From: Agrobacterium rosae
GTDB taxonomy: Bacteria > Pseudomonadota > Alphaproteobacteria > Rhizobiales > Rhizobiaceae
Length of the DNA stretch: 64,000 nt
Reading direction: 5' to 3'
Assembly: GCF_002915175.1 (NCBI RefSeq)
Contig: NZ_NXEJ01000001.1
Location: forward strand, 204,143-268,142
Shown: piece after piece, positions 36,895 through 45,627 of the stretch
Position numbering within the stretch: position 1 is the first letter of the stretch
Layout: every line of letters begins with the position of its first letter
Made by a program: the position numbers and the translations under genes
Notes under the pieces: model-generated
Databases searched by the model: none
Seen by the model: the letters and a program-made list of their open reading frames with translations, nothing else
Told to the model about the DNA's origin: nothing

Positions 36895-37758
36895 ATGAAG
36901 AAAAATACGAATTACATTGCCGATGTCGTCATGACGGGCATTGCTCCGGCTATCTGGGGCAGCACCTACATCGTCACCACATCGTTTCTGCCACAGGGTT
37001 ATCCCATGCATGTCGCCATGCTACGGGCATTGCCTGCCGGTCTGTTGCTGCTGCTTCTGGTGCGCAAACTGCCTTTCGGCATATGGTGGGGCCGCGCCTT
37101 TATTCTCGGTGCGCTGAACTTCGCCTTCTTCTGGGCCATGCTGTTTGTTTCGGCCTATCGCTTGCCCGGCGGCGTGGCCGCTACCGTCGGTGCTGTGCAG
37201 CCGCTGATCGTCATTGCGCTATCGCGGCTGTTTCTGGGAAGAGATATTCGCGCACCCACCATCATCGCAGGCCTGATCGGCATGGCGGGCGTGGCGCTTC
37301 TGGTGCTGACACCGCATGCCGCGCTCGATCCCGTTGGCATTGCAGCCGCCCTTGCAGGCGCGGTTTCCATGGCTTTCGGAACGGTGCTGACACGCCGCTG
37401 GCAGCCGCCGGTTTCCAACCTCACCTTTACGGCGTGGCAACTGACGGCGGGCGGGCTGCTGCTGGTGCCGGTGGCGCTCTTTCTGGAGCCTACTTTGCCA
37501 ACTCTCACGAGTCAGAATGTGCTGGGCATGGCCTATCTCGGGCTGATCGGTGCGGCCTTCACCTATCTCCTGTGGTTCCGCGGACTGGCCCGCATCGAAC
37601 CCTCCGTGGCGGCATCGCTCGGGTTTCTGAGCCCCGTCACCGCCACACTTCTGGGCTGGCTGGCGCTCGGTCAAAACCTTGCGCCGGCGCAGATTGCCGG
37701 TTTTATCATGGTGCTGTTCAGCGTCTGGCTCAGTCAGAAAAGCCAGGCCCCACGATAA
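36895..37758 (+). CDS. EamA/DMT-superfamily transporter
   Basis: This 287-residue inner-membrane protein has about ten helices in two EamA repeats, with the N-terminal TGIAPAIWGSTYIVTTSFLP and the second-repeat GLIGAAFTYLLWFRGLARIEPSVAASLGFLSPVTA. It resembles the YedA/RhaT-like exporters of amino acids or other metabolites. It is divergent from a MarR regulator and shares the palindromic operator with it, so it probably exports the compound that the regulator senses. It converges with the M29 peptidase gene, 6 bp away. Confidence 0.92.
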   Translation: MKKNTNYIADVVMTGIAPAIWGSTYIVTTSFLPQGYPMHVAMLRALPAGLLLLLLVRKLPFGIWWGRAFILGALNFAFFWAMLFVSAYRLPGGVAATVGAVQPLIVIALSRLFLGRDIRAPTIIAGLIGMAGVALLVLTPHAALDPVGIAAALAGAVSMAFGTVLTRRWQPPVSNLTFTAWQLTAGGLLLVPVALFLEPTLPTLTSQNVLGMAYLGLIGAAFTYLLWFRGLARIEPSVAASLGFLSPVTATLLGWLALGQNLAPAQIAGFIMVLFSVWLSQKSQAPR

Positions 37759-37764
37759 TGCTTA

Positions 37765-39003
37765 TCAGGCCCACTCGCCCTTGCGCATCACAGGCACCTT
37801 CGAGCCATCGGCTCTGACACCGTCGATATCGACCTTGTCGGAGCCGATCATCCAGTCGATGTGGATAAGGCTGGAATTGCCACCCTGTGCCTTGATCTGG
37901 TCTTGGCTGAGCGAGGCGCCATCGAGGAAGCACTTGGAATAGCACTGTCCCAGCGCAATGTGGCAGGACGCGTTTTCATCGAACAGCGTGTTGTAAAACA
38001 GAATGCCGCTTGCCGAGATGGGGGAGGAATGCGGCACCAGCGCCACTTCGCCCAGACGCCGCGCGCCTTCATCCGTATCCAGCACCTTATTCAGCACCGC
38101 TTCGCCCCTGGAAGCCTTGGCCTCCACGATGCGGCCGCCTTCGAACTTGACCTGGATGTTGTCGATCAGCGTGCCCTGATGCGACAGCGGCTTGGTGCTG
38201 GAGACGTAGCCATCCACCCGCAGCGCATGCGGCGTGGTGAAGACCTCTTCGGTTGGAATGTTCGGGTTGCAGGTCACGCCGTTCTTGGCCATCGACGCAC
38301 CGCCGTGCCATTCATGGCTGTCTGCCAGACCAATGGTCACATCCGTGCCGGGGCCGGTGAAATGCAGCGCGGCGAAACGCTCGCCATTCAGCCACTTGGA
38401 GCGCTTGGCCAGATTGGCATTGTGCTCCGCCCAAGCGGCAACCGGGTCGGCCAGATCGACGCGGGACGCGGCGAAAATCGCATCCGCCAGCTTCTTCACG
38501 GCCTCGTCTTCAGGAATGCCGGGAAACACCTGTTTGGCCCAGGAAGGGTTGGGGTATGAGATGATGTTCCAGTTGATGTCGAAGTTGGAAATCTTCTCCA
38601 GCGCCGGCTTATAGGCCATGGAATTGGCCTTGTTGGCGCGCGCCACCTTGGCCGGGTCAGCATCGGCTAGCAGCATGGGGTTGTCGCCGGAAATCGCTAG
38701 ACGGGCGGCGCCATTGGCATAGGCTTTCGCCATGCCCTCATAGAGCCAGCCGGAAGCCTTGTCGAAATTGGCGTCGCTGGCATGGGCGTAACGCGCAAGC
38801 GTCGTCTCTTCGTCGGAATAGAAGGTCGTCACCAGGCCACTGCCCGCCATATAGGCATGCTTGGTCAGAAACCGCACCAGCGGCAGGGCTGCCAGCGGCG
38901 CGGTGATGACCAGATCCTGATCCTTCTGCAATTGCAGCCCGACCTTGACGGCAACTTCGGCCAGTTTTTCGAGTTTGACGGGATCGATGGGAGAAACTGT
39001 CAT
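37765..39003 (-). CDS. M29-family aminopeptidase
   Basis: This 412-residue metallopeptidase resembles AmpS/AmpT/PepS. The metal ligands of the family are visible: glutamates in NPNIPTEEVFTTPH and TDEGARRLGEVALVPHSSPIS, the tyrosine/histidine region LFDENASCHIALGQCY, and the final HIDWMIGSDKVDIDG with the last His and Asp. It removes N-terminal residues from peptides in the cytoplasm and needs two divalent metals. It is transcribed alone, convergent with the EamA gene. Confidence 0.95.
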   Translation of the reverse strand: MTVSPIDPVKLEKLAEVAVKVGLQLQKDQDLVITAPLAALPLVRFLTKHAYMAGSGLVTTFYSDEETTLARYAHASDANFDKASGWLYEGMAKAYANGAARLAISGDNPMLLADADPAKVARANKANSMAYKPALEKISNFDINWNIISYPNPSWAKQVFPGIPEDEAVKKLADAIFAASRVDLADPVAAWAEHNANLAKRSKWLNGERFAALHFTGPGTDVTIGLADSHEWHGGASMAKNGVTCNPNIPTEEVFTTPHALRVDGYVSSTKPLSHQGTLIDNIQVKFEGGRIVEAKASRGEAVLNKVLDTDEGARRLGEVALVPHSSPISASGILFYNTLFDENASCHIALGQCYSKCFLDGASLSQDQIKAQGGNSSLIHIDWMIGSDKVDIDGVRADGSKVPVMRKGEWA

Positions 39004-39075
39004 GATGCGCCTTCACGTCTATATTGCGAGGCGCAAAACATAGCCCATTCGCGGCGAAAGCCAACCGGCTTTCTG

Positions 39076-39552
39076 CTATTCGCTCACCAGCGGTGCCGCG
39101 ATGGCTTTCAAAACTGACTGCGCATCCCTGGGCGAAAGGCGCACCTGCAATCCCCGTTGCCCGCCATTCATATAGACGAGATCATGGCCCATCGACTGGA
39201 TCTCGATGGCTGTCGGCACCTGCTTTTTCTGGCCAAAAGGGCTGATGCCACCGACATGGTAACCGGTGGCGCGTTCGGCATCGGCAGGCTTCATCATCTG
39301 CGCAGATTTGCCACCAAAGGCCGCTGCCAGCTTCTTCATGCTGACCTCATGGTCGGAAGGCACGACAACGCAGACCGCTTTGCCATCTACCTCTGCCATC
39401 AAGGTTTTCAGCACCAGATGCGGCTCAGCCCCGATGGCCTCCGCCGCCTGAAGACCGATGCGTTCGGCATTCGGATCGTATTCATAGGTCACGGTGGTGA
39501 GGGAAATACCGGCCTTGGTCAGCACCTGCGTCGCGCGCGTCGTCTTCGACAT
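39076..39552 (-). CDS. ybaK: Cys-tRNA(Pro)/aminoacyl-tRNA deacylase YbaK family
   Basis: This 158-residue protein belongs to the YbaK/EbsC editing family, which hydrolyses mischarged Cys-tRNA-Pro in trans. The family signature is GYHVGGISPFGQKKQVPTAIE, with the conserved lysine in VLKTLMAEVDGK and the VPSDHEVSMKKLAAAFGGKSAQM helix. Length is normal. It lies 9 bp downstream of the ArsC-like reductase gene and is probably co-transcribed with it. Confidence 0.95.
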   Translation of the reverse strand: MSKTTRATQVLTKAGISLTTVTYEYDPNAERIGLQAAEAIGAEPHLVLKTLMAEVDGKAVCVVVPSDHEVSMKKLAAAFGGKSAQMMKPADAERATGYHVGGISPFGQKKQVPTAIEIQSMGHDLVYMNGGQRGLQVRLSPRDAQSVLKAIAAPLVSE

Positions 39553-39561
39553 GGGTTTCGC

Positions 39562-39909
39562 CTAACAGAACAGCGCCGCATAGGTGTCCGGCTTAAAGCC
39601 AACGGTAACCTTGCCATTGGCTTCCAGAACCGGACGCTTGATCATCGATGGCTGCGCCGACATCAGCGCAATCGCCTTCGCGCGCGTCAGGTCTGTCTTC
39701 TCGGTCCCATCCAACTTCTTGAAAGTCGTGCCAGCGCGGTTCAGCACCGTTTCCCAACCGGCGGCATCGCACCAGGCATTGAGATGGGCCGCATCGATCC
39801 CGGCGCTTTTGTAGTCATGAAACGCGTAATCGATGCCTTCAGCGTCCAGCCAGTTGCGGGCCTTCTTCATCGTGTCGCAGTTCTTGATGCCGTAAATCGT
39901 AATCGTCAT
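39562..39909 (-). CDS. ArsC/Spx-family reductase-like protein (YffB type)
   Basis: From the ATG at 39909 (AAGGCT ribosome-binding site) the protein has 115 residues and a thioredoxin-like fold. It starts MTITIYGIKNCDTMKKARNW, in which the single N-terminal cysteine of the CxxT form is the YffB pattern; arsenate reductases of this family use the same cysteine. The three-arginine arsenate site of true ArsC is not seen. YffB-like proteins may be glutathione-dependent thiol reductases; the function is unproven. It is the first gene of the unit with ybaK. Confidence 0.88.
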   Translation of the reverse strand: MTITIYGIKNCDTMKKARNWLDAEGIDYAFHDYKSAGIDAAHLNAWCDAAGWETVLNRAGTTFKKLDGTEKTDLTRAKAIALMSAQPSMIKRPVLEANGKVTVGFKPDTYAALFC

Positions 39910-39977
39910 ATCATCAGCCTTTTCATGCCCTCCCAATGAATAGCAAAATATCAGCCGCATTCAATTGCCATCAACCT

Positions 39978-39991
39978 ATGCAAATTTGCAT
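39978..39991. promoter_or_regulatory. Perfect 14-bp palindrome upstream of the 55-residue protein gene
   Basis: ATGCAAATTTGCAT lies between the ArsC-like gene (minus) and the small gene at 40105 (plus). It is a candidate operator for either; no regulator is adjacent. Confidence 0.4.
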
Positions 39992-40104
39992 GATCTGTCA
40001 TCCAAACGAGTTCGAGCTAAGCTGCATGGCTTGTCTGCCATATCATGAGTTGTGCAAAAGCCCTCGAATGCTCATATTCTGGGCAACACGAAGGAGAGAC
40101 CCAC

Positions 40105-40272
40105 ATGCGTAACGTTGCTAAGACATCCCGTAAATTCTTTGGCGAAACCTTTGCCGTTTTCGGTGCGGCTCTTGCAGTTTCCGCCGCTGTCCGTTCCCAC
40201 CGCAAGCCAGCCGGCGCTGACCTCGACGCCCTCGGCATCGACCGCAAGGCTTTCGACAAGGTTCAGCTCTAA
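40105..40272 (+). CDS. Small conserved protein with one hydrophobic segment, 55 residues
   Basis: The ATG at 40105 has a strong AAGGAGAG ribosome-binding site 7-14 nt upstream, which is why I place the start there and not at 40045. The 55-residue product has a basic N-terminus (MRNVAKTSRKFFG), a hydrophobic stretch (about 14-28, TFAVFGAALAVSAAV) and a polar end (DLDALGIDRKAFDKVQL). No domain is recognised. It could be a small inner-membrane protein. A hairpin follows at 40288, consistent with a monocistronic gene. Confidence 0.75.
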   Translation: MRNVAKTSRKFFGETFAVFGAALAVSAAVRSHRKPAGADLDALGIDRKAFDKVQL

Positions 40273-40287
40273 TCTTGAATTGTCGCT

Positions 40288-40309
40288 GGCGAGGCATGAT
40301 GGCCTCGCC
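40288..40309 (+). terminator. Hairpin after the 55-residue protein gene
   Basis: GGCGAGGC and GCCTCGCC form a perfect 8-bp stem with a 6-nt loop, 16 bp after the stop. The T tract is short (TTGG). A second mini-stem, AGGCG/CGCCT with TTTT, follows near 40318-40336. Confidence 0.6.
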
Positions 40310-40429
40310 TTGGCATGAGGCGGAATACGCCTTTTGCGTCGTAGTTGCTTAGCTGAATTAGTGCTTGGCATGTCGCCCTATCGTCCTGTGTGTGGACGTA
40401 AAACCCACATATCTCAGTTTTATCCTAGA

Positions 40430-41104
40430 TTATTGCCACTGCGGGAATTTCATCTGTTCACCGATGGCTCGGTAGTGATTGCGATCAGCCTGTAAGCGCC
40501 ACCGCCCGCATTGTTCATGTAGCGTCTCGCCATAGTGACTGAAGACGAGTTCAAAGTCGCTCACAGTCCAGCAATATGCGTGCGATACACGCATCGGTTC
40601 TATCTCTCCACATCCATAAATGATTGTCATATGCGGCGTGAAAGTGCTTTGGCATATGTGGGGCAGATTGCGCGAGCGCAACCTCGTTTGCAGCATCTGT
40701 GTGAGGCACGTCATCTCAGGAATCACCGACGCACTCTTCAAAGCGAGACTCTTGCGATTTCCGAAGTGAGCCGCCGTGTCCATAGTCATGGGGATTGGGT
40801 GCGCTGAGAAGTCCTGTAGCACCGTTTTAAGGCGTGCAATCAACCTGTCGGGGCGGGTTTGGAATGCCCCAATACAGAGCAAGCTGACATGCAGAAGTTC
40901 GGCGGGATACGCACTCCGCGTCGTCCGGCCCAAAGCATGTATCTGAGCGTCGTTGAAAATTGTCTCAGAAAGAGCGCTGGGCGGTTTTGTCATCAGCAAC
41001 AATTTGCTGAGTTTCTGCCGATTATGGCCCCGCATCGTAGCAGGCGCGAGCCAGTCAAAAGACAGTTGCCGCGGTTGGTCCGCTGACGCTGCACTATCAC
41101 CCAT
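40430..41104 (-). CDS. 2H phosphoesterase, 2'-5' RNA ligase (LigT-like) family
   Basis: From the ATG at 41104 (GGGAG ribosome-binding site; 21 bp inside the longest frame) the protein has 224 residues. It has the two catalytic motifs of 2H phosphoesterases: H-V-S in LLHVSLLCIG and H-M-T in FTPHMTIIYG. The first is the HxS variant of HxT. Family members ligate or open 2'-5' linked RNA or cyclic nucleotides; the substrate here is unknown. It lies upstream of a terminator that belongs to guaA and appears to be transcribed separately. Confidence 0.87.
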   Translation of the reverse strand: MGDSAASADQPRQLSFDWLAPATMRGHNRQKLSKLLLMTKPPSALSETIFNDAQIHALGRTTRSAYPAELLHVSLLCIGAFQTRPDRLIARLKTVLQDFSAHPIPMTMDTAAHFGNRKSLALKSASVIPEMTCLTQMLQTRLRSRNLPHICQSTFTPHMTIIYGCGEIEPMRVSHAYCWTVSDFELVFSHYGETLHEQCGRWRLQADRNHYRAIGEQMKFPQWQ

Positions 41105-41164
41105 GATGATGCTCCCTGGCCTCATGCCAAGGCCAGAAAGCTACCATCAATCAATTCAAATAAA

Positions 41165-41205
41165 AAGAACAAAATAAGAACAAATAAGCGGGGAAAGAAC
41201 CCCGC
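41165..41205 (-). terminator. Rho-independent terminator after guaA
   Basis: GCGGGG / CCCCGC, loop of six, is followed on the minus strand by TTATTTGTTCTTATTTTG. It lies just beyond the guaA stop codon at 41212. Confidence 0.85.
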
Positions 41206-41211
41206 CTTTTG

Positions 41212-42789
41212 TTATTCCCACTCGATCGTGCCAGGCGGCTTGCTCGTCACGTCATAGACCACGCGGTTGATGCCCTTGACTTCGTTGATGATGCGGGTTG
41301 CCGCACGGCCCAGAAAGTTCATGTCGTAGGGGTAGAAATCCGCCGTCATGCCATCGACGGAGGTCACGGCGCGCAGGGCGCAGACGAAGTCGTAGGTGCG
41401 GTAGTCGCCCATGACGCCCACGGTCTGCACCGGCAGCAGCACGGCAAAGGCCTGCCAGATGGTGTCGTAGAGACCGGCCTTGCGGATTTCATCCAGATAG
41501 ACGGCGTCTGCCTTGCGCAGAATGTCCAGCTTTTCACGCGTCACAACACCGGGGCAACGGATGGCAAGACCCGGGCCGGGGAAGGGGTGGCGGCCGATGA
41601 AGCTTTCGGGCAGGCCAAGTTCGCGGCCAAGTGCGCGCACTTCGTCCTTGAACAACTCGCGCAGCGGCTCCACCAGCTTCATGTTCATGCGCTCTGGAAG
41701 ACCGCCGACATTGTGGTGGCTCTTGATGGTGACGGATGGGCCCCCGGAGAAGGACACGCTTTCGATGACGTCAGGGTAAAGCGTACCCTGCGCCAGAAAC
41801 GCTGGAGAACCCTTGCCATCCGAGGCGATCTTGGCTGCTTCGGCTTCAAATGTCTCGATAAACAGGCGACCGATGGTCTTGCGCTTCACCTCAGGGTCGG
41901 AAACGCCAGCCAGTTCCGTCAGGAACAGATCGGACGCCTCTACATGCACCAGCGGAATGTTGTAATGGTCGCGGAACATGCTGACGACCTGCTCGCTCTC
42001 GGCCAGACGCATCATGCCGTGATCGACGTAAACGCAAGTCAGCTGGTCGCCAATCGCTTCATGGATGAGGATGGCCGCAACGGAGGAATCGACGCCACCA
42101 GACAGTGCGCAGAGCACGCGCTCGGTGCCCACCTGCTCGCGGATCTTGCGGATCATCTCGGCGCGGTAGGCCGCCATCGTCCAGTCGGATTTCAGGCCGA
42201 CGATCTTGTGCACGAAGTTGGACAGAAGCTTGGCACCGTCAGGCGTGTGCATCACTTCCGGGTGGAACATCGTGGTGTAATAACGACGCTCTTCATTGAC
42301 GGCGATGGCAAAGGGCGCATTCTCGGACGTCGCCGCCACTTCGAAACCGTGCGGCAATTGCGTGACGCGGTCGCCATGGCTCATCCACACGGGGTAGCGT
42401 CCGCCCAGTTCCCAGAAGCCGTCAAACAGCGGGCTCGCCTTCTTGATCTCGATATCGGCGCGACCGAATTCCGCCGCATGCCCGCCTTCAACGGTTCCGC
42501 CCAGCTGGGTGCACAGCGTCTGCTGGCCGTAGCAAATGCCGAGGATCGGAATACCGGAATCAAACACCGCTTGTGGTGCGCGTGGGCTTCCCTCTGCCGT
42601 GACAGATGCCGGGCCGCCAGAGAAAATCACGCCCTTCGGCTTCAATGTCTCAAACGCTTCCGCCGCATTCTGGAACGGGTGGATTTCGCAGTAGACTCCG
42701 GCTTCGCGAACACGGCGCGCAATAAGCTGCGTCACCTGGCTGCCGAAATCGATGATGAGGATGCTGTCGGGATGGGCTATCTGGGTCAT
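41212..42789 (-). CDS. guaA: GMP synthase (glutamine-hydrolysing)
   Basis: The 525-residue enzyme converts XMP to GMP with ATP and glutamine. The class I amidotransferase domain has the nucleophile C86 in ILGICYGQQ and the His-Glu pair in [10 protein letters not shown]. The ATP-pyrophosphatase domain carries the P-loop [12 protein letters not shown], and the C-terminal dimerisation domain ends with the expected KPPGTIEWE. Length is normal. It has its own terminator. Confidence 0.98.
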   Translation of the reverse strand: MTQIAHPDSILIIDFGSQVTQLIARRVREAGVYCEIHPFQNAAEAFETLKPKGVIFSGGPASVTAEGSPRAPQAVFDSGIPILGICYGQQTLCTQLGGTVEGGHAAEFGRADIEIKKASPLFDGFWELGGRYPVWMSHGDRVTQLPHGFEVAATSENAPFAIAVNEERRYYTTMFHPEVMHTPDGAKLLSNFVHKIVGLKSDWTMAAYRAEMIRKIREQVGTERVLCALSGGVDSSVAAILIHEAIGDQLTCVYVDHGMMRLAESEQVVSMFRDHYNIPLVHVEASDLFLTELAGVSDPEVKRKTIGRLFIETFEAEAAKIASDGKGSPAFLAQGTLYPDVIESVSFSGGPSVTIKSHHNVGGLPERMNMKLVEPLRELFKDEVRALGRELGLPESFIGRHPFPGPGLAIRCPGVVTREKLDILRKADAVYLDEIRKAGLYDTIWQAFAVLLPVQTVGVMGDYRTYDFVCALRAVTSVDGMTADFYPYDMNFLGRAATRIINEVKGINRVVYDVTSKPPGTIEWE

Positions 42790-42873
42790 GGCGAGCCTTT
42801 AAAGAAATCCGGGGCTTTAGGCAACCCGTGACATGGCCTGAAAAGCCAGAAAATAAGCGATTGCGCAAGAGAT

Positions 42874-43512
42874 TTAGAGCGAAATGCTGCCATCTTCTAT
42901 GGCGCGGCACAGCCTGTCCACCGCATCTGCCAGCTTCTCGTCGATGACATGCAGATACTCCGTCCAGTCGGAAATATGGCTCACATCCGCCTTTCCATCG
43001 GAGATGCCGCGCAAACCGATAAGCGGAATATCGAAACGTTGGCAGGCGCGCAAAATGGCAAATGTTTCCATCTCCACCATTTCAGCATCCACCCCTTCAT
43101 AGGCTACGCCGGACACGACATTGGCACCGGTGGAAAGCCGCGCCTGGGCCACGCCGGAAATGCGCAGCGGCAGGGCGATTTCGGCGGGAAGATCAAGAAA
43201 CGGTGTGCAGCCTTTTTCGAAACCGAAGGCAGAGGCATCCATGTCGCGATAGGACACAGAGGTGGCTTGATAAACCTCTGCCTGCTCCAGCACGCGCGAT
43301 CCCGCAGAACCAAGCGAGACGACGAGATCGGGCAGTTGATCGGCAGCGTGGAGAGCGCTCAACGCTGCGGTCAGCGAAATCGCCGCTTCCACCGGGCCGA
43401 CACCTGTCATCAACGGCTTGAAACGTGCCTTCAGATGCGGGCCATATTCAGCATCCGCCGCCATCACGAACAGCAGGCGCTTGCCAGCAACATCTACCAT
43501 TTCAGAGCTCAT
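42874..43512 (-). CDS. 5'-methylthioadenosine/S-adenosylhomocysteine nucleosidase family
   Basis: This 212-residue protein has the phosphorylase fold of MTA/SAH nucleosidases: ARFKPLMTGVGPVEAAISL, VSLGSAGSR, the ribose-binding MVEMETFAILRAC and the catalytic aspartate in LRGISDGKADVSHI. It hydrolyses MTA or SAH to adenine and the thioribose, so recycling the product of methylation. The N-terminal part is shorter than in E. coli MtnN, and alphaproteobacterial members look alike. The thioesterase gene overlaps its start by 11 bp, which suggests coupling. Confidence 0.9.
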   Translation of the reverse strand: MSSEMVDVAGKRLLFVMAADAEYGPHLKARFKPLMTGVGPVEAAISLTAALSALHAADQLPDLVVSLGSAGSRVLEQAEVYQATSVSYRDMDASAFGFEKGCTPFLDLPAEIALPLRISGVAQARLSTGANVVSGVAYEGVDAEMVEMETFAILRACQRFDIPLIGLRGISDGKADVSHISDWTEYLHVIDEKLADAVDRLCRAIEDGSISL

Positions 43513-43957
43513 TGAAATCTTCCCGGCCCTTCATCGCCATCATCGTCGCCGTCATGGAAGCAATCAGTTTTGCCGGTCCGGAATCGGACACTGCATAGGC
43601 GCGACCGTCTGCCACGATGATGTTGCTGCCCGGCTTGGTAATTTCACCACGAAACAGAAACCGTTCGCCCCGCCCGGGCGACATCAGGTTGACCTTGAAC
43701 TCGATGGTCAAGACAGACGCATCCGGCTCGATGATGGTATAGGCAGCGTATGTGCAGGCCGTATCCAGCGCGGCGGCAATGACGCCGGCATGGAGTATCC
43801 CATGCTGCTGGGTGAGTTTGGGGTGAAACGGCAGCTCGATTTCCACCAGCCGGTGCTCGATGCGTGAAATTTCGGCCTTGATCGCCTGCACGACGCCCTG
43901 ACGTGCGAAGCTCTTCTCTATCCGCTGGCGATAATCGCCGGGATCGGTGAAATCCAT
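43502..43957 (-). CDS. PaaI-family hotdog thioesterase
   Basis: From the ATG at 43957 the protein has 151 residues. The hotdog fold is supported by LTQQHGILHAGVIAAALDTACTYAAY, with the HGG-type active-site loop here as HGILHAGV, and by LTIEFKVNLMSPGRGERFLFRGEI. Members hydrolyse acyl-CoA thioesters. A longer open frame to 44488 covers the tspO gene in another frame and has low-complexity, histidine-rich content, so it is not real. It overlaps the nucleosidase gene by 11 bp. Confidence 0.9.
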   Translation of the reverse strand: MDFTDPGDYRQRIEKSFARQGVVQAIKAEISRIEHRLVEIELPFHPKLTQQHGILHAGVIAAALDTACTYAAYTIIEPDASVLTIEFKVNLMSPGRGERFLFRGEITKPGSNIIVADGRAYAVSDSGPAKLIASMTATMMAMKGREDFNEL

Positions 43958-44028
43958 TCCCCTGCCTTTCCTTGCTCTTTGACAAGACATGGCGCGTGCA
44001 TCGCCACATGGCAAGGGGAGTGCATCTG

Positions 44029-44481
44029 CTAATTGAGATAAACGATGCTGGCGTTGAGCAGCGTGGCAAAGGCCACCCACACCGCATAGGGTACGAAAAG
44101 CCACATCGAAATGCGGTCGCGCGTAGACGTCATGATGATGAAGGCGATCACGCAAATCAGCATCGGCACGATGAGAATAAGCGCGCCAGTGGGGCTTTGC
44201 ATGGTGAAGAAGATAGGCGACCACAGGAAATTCAGCAGCATCTGGCTGCCCCATAGCTGCATGCGCCCGCCCATGCGGCTTTGCAGCCAAGTGCGCGCAC
44301 CGGCAATGGCGATCATAACGTAAAGTGCGGTCCAGACCGGCCCGAAAATCCAGTTGGGCGGGTTGAAGAACGGTTTGTTGAGCGTCTGATACCATTCGCC
44401 CGGCACATTGTTCATACCGATGAGCGCGCCGATGGTAACGACGGCGAAGACGAAAATGAGATAGACCAGCGCTTTTTTCAT
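44029..44481 (-). CDS. tspO: TspO/MBR family tryptophan-rich sensory protein
   Basis: This 150-residue inner-membrane protein has five helices and the conserved features of TspO: WYQTLNKPFFNPPNWIFGPVWTALYVMIAIA, the WGSQMLLNFLWSPIFF helix and the final PYAVWVAFATLLNASI. TspO binds porphyrins and other tetrapyrroles and affects oxygen or nutrient-limited responses in alphaproteobacteria. It lies 51 bp after the DUF1513 gene on the same strand, at the end of the iron-linked cluster, but may have its own promoter. Confidence 0.95.
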   Translation of the reverse strand: MKKALVYLIFVFAVVTIGALIGMNNVPGEWYQTLNKPFFNPPNWIFGPVWTALYVMIAIAGARTWLQSRMGGRMQLWGSQMLLNFLWSPIFFTMQSPTGALILIVPMLICVIAFIIMTSTRDRISMWLFVPYAVWVAFATLLNASIVYLN

Positions 44482-44532
44482 GTGACATGAAAGGCGCAGA
44501 AGATGCTTTGGTTCCAGCGCTATTTCAATAAT

Positions 44533-45624
44533 TTAGCCGGCAAGTCTAACAATGTGCTGGTCCCACGCCACAGCGCTGGTTTTGGCCGCGAATTGCCCGT
44601 CATAGGACGAGGTGACAATGCCCTTCGCGGCGGCTGCAACGCCCGCCGCCTCGCGAAGCATCGTCTCTTTGACAACCCTACCGCTTTTCTCATCCAGCAT
44701 CACCGTCGCATTGCCGTTGGGCGACGTCAGGCCGATGATACCATCTCGGCGGTTGACGGCGATAGCGCCGACATAATTGGCCAACCGCGCCGTCGTTTCC
44801 TCCGGCAGATCAATGAAACGCAGATCGTCGCCCTTGGAAAAATGCCCCACTAGCGGCGGCATGGCGTTGCGCGGTCCCTCATACTGGCAGGCAAACCAGA
44901 TGCGCCCGTCGCTGCCCAGATCGACATGGCGGGTGGAGAGCTGGCGCAAATCTTTCGCAAGCCCATGCCGCTGGATCAGCCGTCCCGTCGCCGCATCCAG
45001 TAGCACCAGCGAAGGCTCCATCGTGTCGATGTTCAGTTTTGTGCGCCCGAAATCCGGGTGGGTCTCGATGCCACCATTGGCGATGATGATCATTCGCCCA
45101 TCGTCGCTCACTGTCATGTCATGCGTGCCGATGCCGCGCGCATCATATTCGCCGATGCGCCTGAAGCCATCGCGGGCATCATAAAGACCGATCACGCCGC
45201 GATTGCGGTCGAAGTCGTTTTCGCTGGCGTAAAGGATCGATCCGTCGGGCGAAAACTGGCCATGTCCATAGAAATGCCGGTTCTCCGGCGTGTGCATGAC
45301 GATGGGCTCGCGCCGTCTGGCCGGATCAAATGCCATGAAGAAGGTGCCAGGCCGACGCGCAAACGCAACCGTCACACCGGTGGCGCGGCTGGTCGCCATG
45401 CCATGGGCGCGGGCAGGCAGAACCAACCGGTCGATGATCTCGCCCGCCTCGCTCACCGTCGCCACACCGTATGAACCGTCACGGTCGCGGAAGGCCGAGG
45501 CGAAAACGGCATCCGTCTGCTCCAGCGCGTAAAGCGAACGCGGCGCAAGCGACGCCAGAAACGGCAATCCCGCCGCTTTGATAAAGGTGCGCCGGTCGAT
45601 CAGCAGCCGTTTGTCGCGCGCCAC
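44533..45624 (-). CDS. DUF1513 family protein, Tat-exported
   Basis: This 363-residue protein has a twin-arginine signal (DRRTFIKAAGLPFLAS) and a beta-propeller-like fold typical of DUF1513, with repeated strands such as NRHFYGHGQFSPDGSILYASEND and GTHDMTVSDDGRMIIIANGG. The function is not established. It follows the second imelysin gene with a 3-bp gap, as the last gene of an imelysin, di-haem oxidoreductase, imelysin, DUF1513 set. This association is known from other Gram-negative genomes and is linked to iron. Confidence 0.9.
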   Translation of the reverse strand: MARDKRLLIDRRTFIKAAGLPFLASLAPRSLYALEQTDAVFASAFRDRDGSYGVATVSEAGEIIDRLVLPARAHGMATSRATGVTVAFARRPGTFFMAFDPARRREPIVMHTPENRHFYGHGQFSPDGSILYASENDFDRNRGVIGLYDARDGFRRIGEYDARGIGTHDMTVSDDGRMIIIANGGIETHPDFGRTKLNIDTMEPSLVLLDAATGRLIQRHGLAKDLRQLSTRHVDLGSDGRIWFACQYEGPRNAMPPLVGHFSKGDDLRFIDLPEETTARLANYVGAIAVNRRDGIIGLTSPNGNATVMLDEKSGRVVKETMLREAAGVAAAAKGIVTSSYDGQFAAKTSAVAWDQHIVRLAG

Positions 45625-45627
45625 GGC

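Noticed and set aside
41209-42831. 540-codon antisense frame over guaA
   Set aside because: Shadow frame; guaA on the other strand is certain.
43957-44488. N-terminal extension of the thioesterase frame to 44488
   Set aside because: The extra residues are histidine/arginine-rich and lie antiphase to tspO on the same strand; the thioesterase fold begins at 43957.
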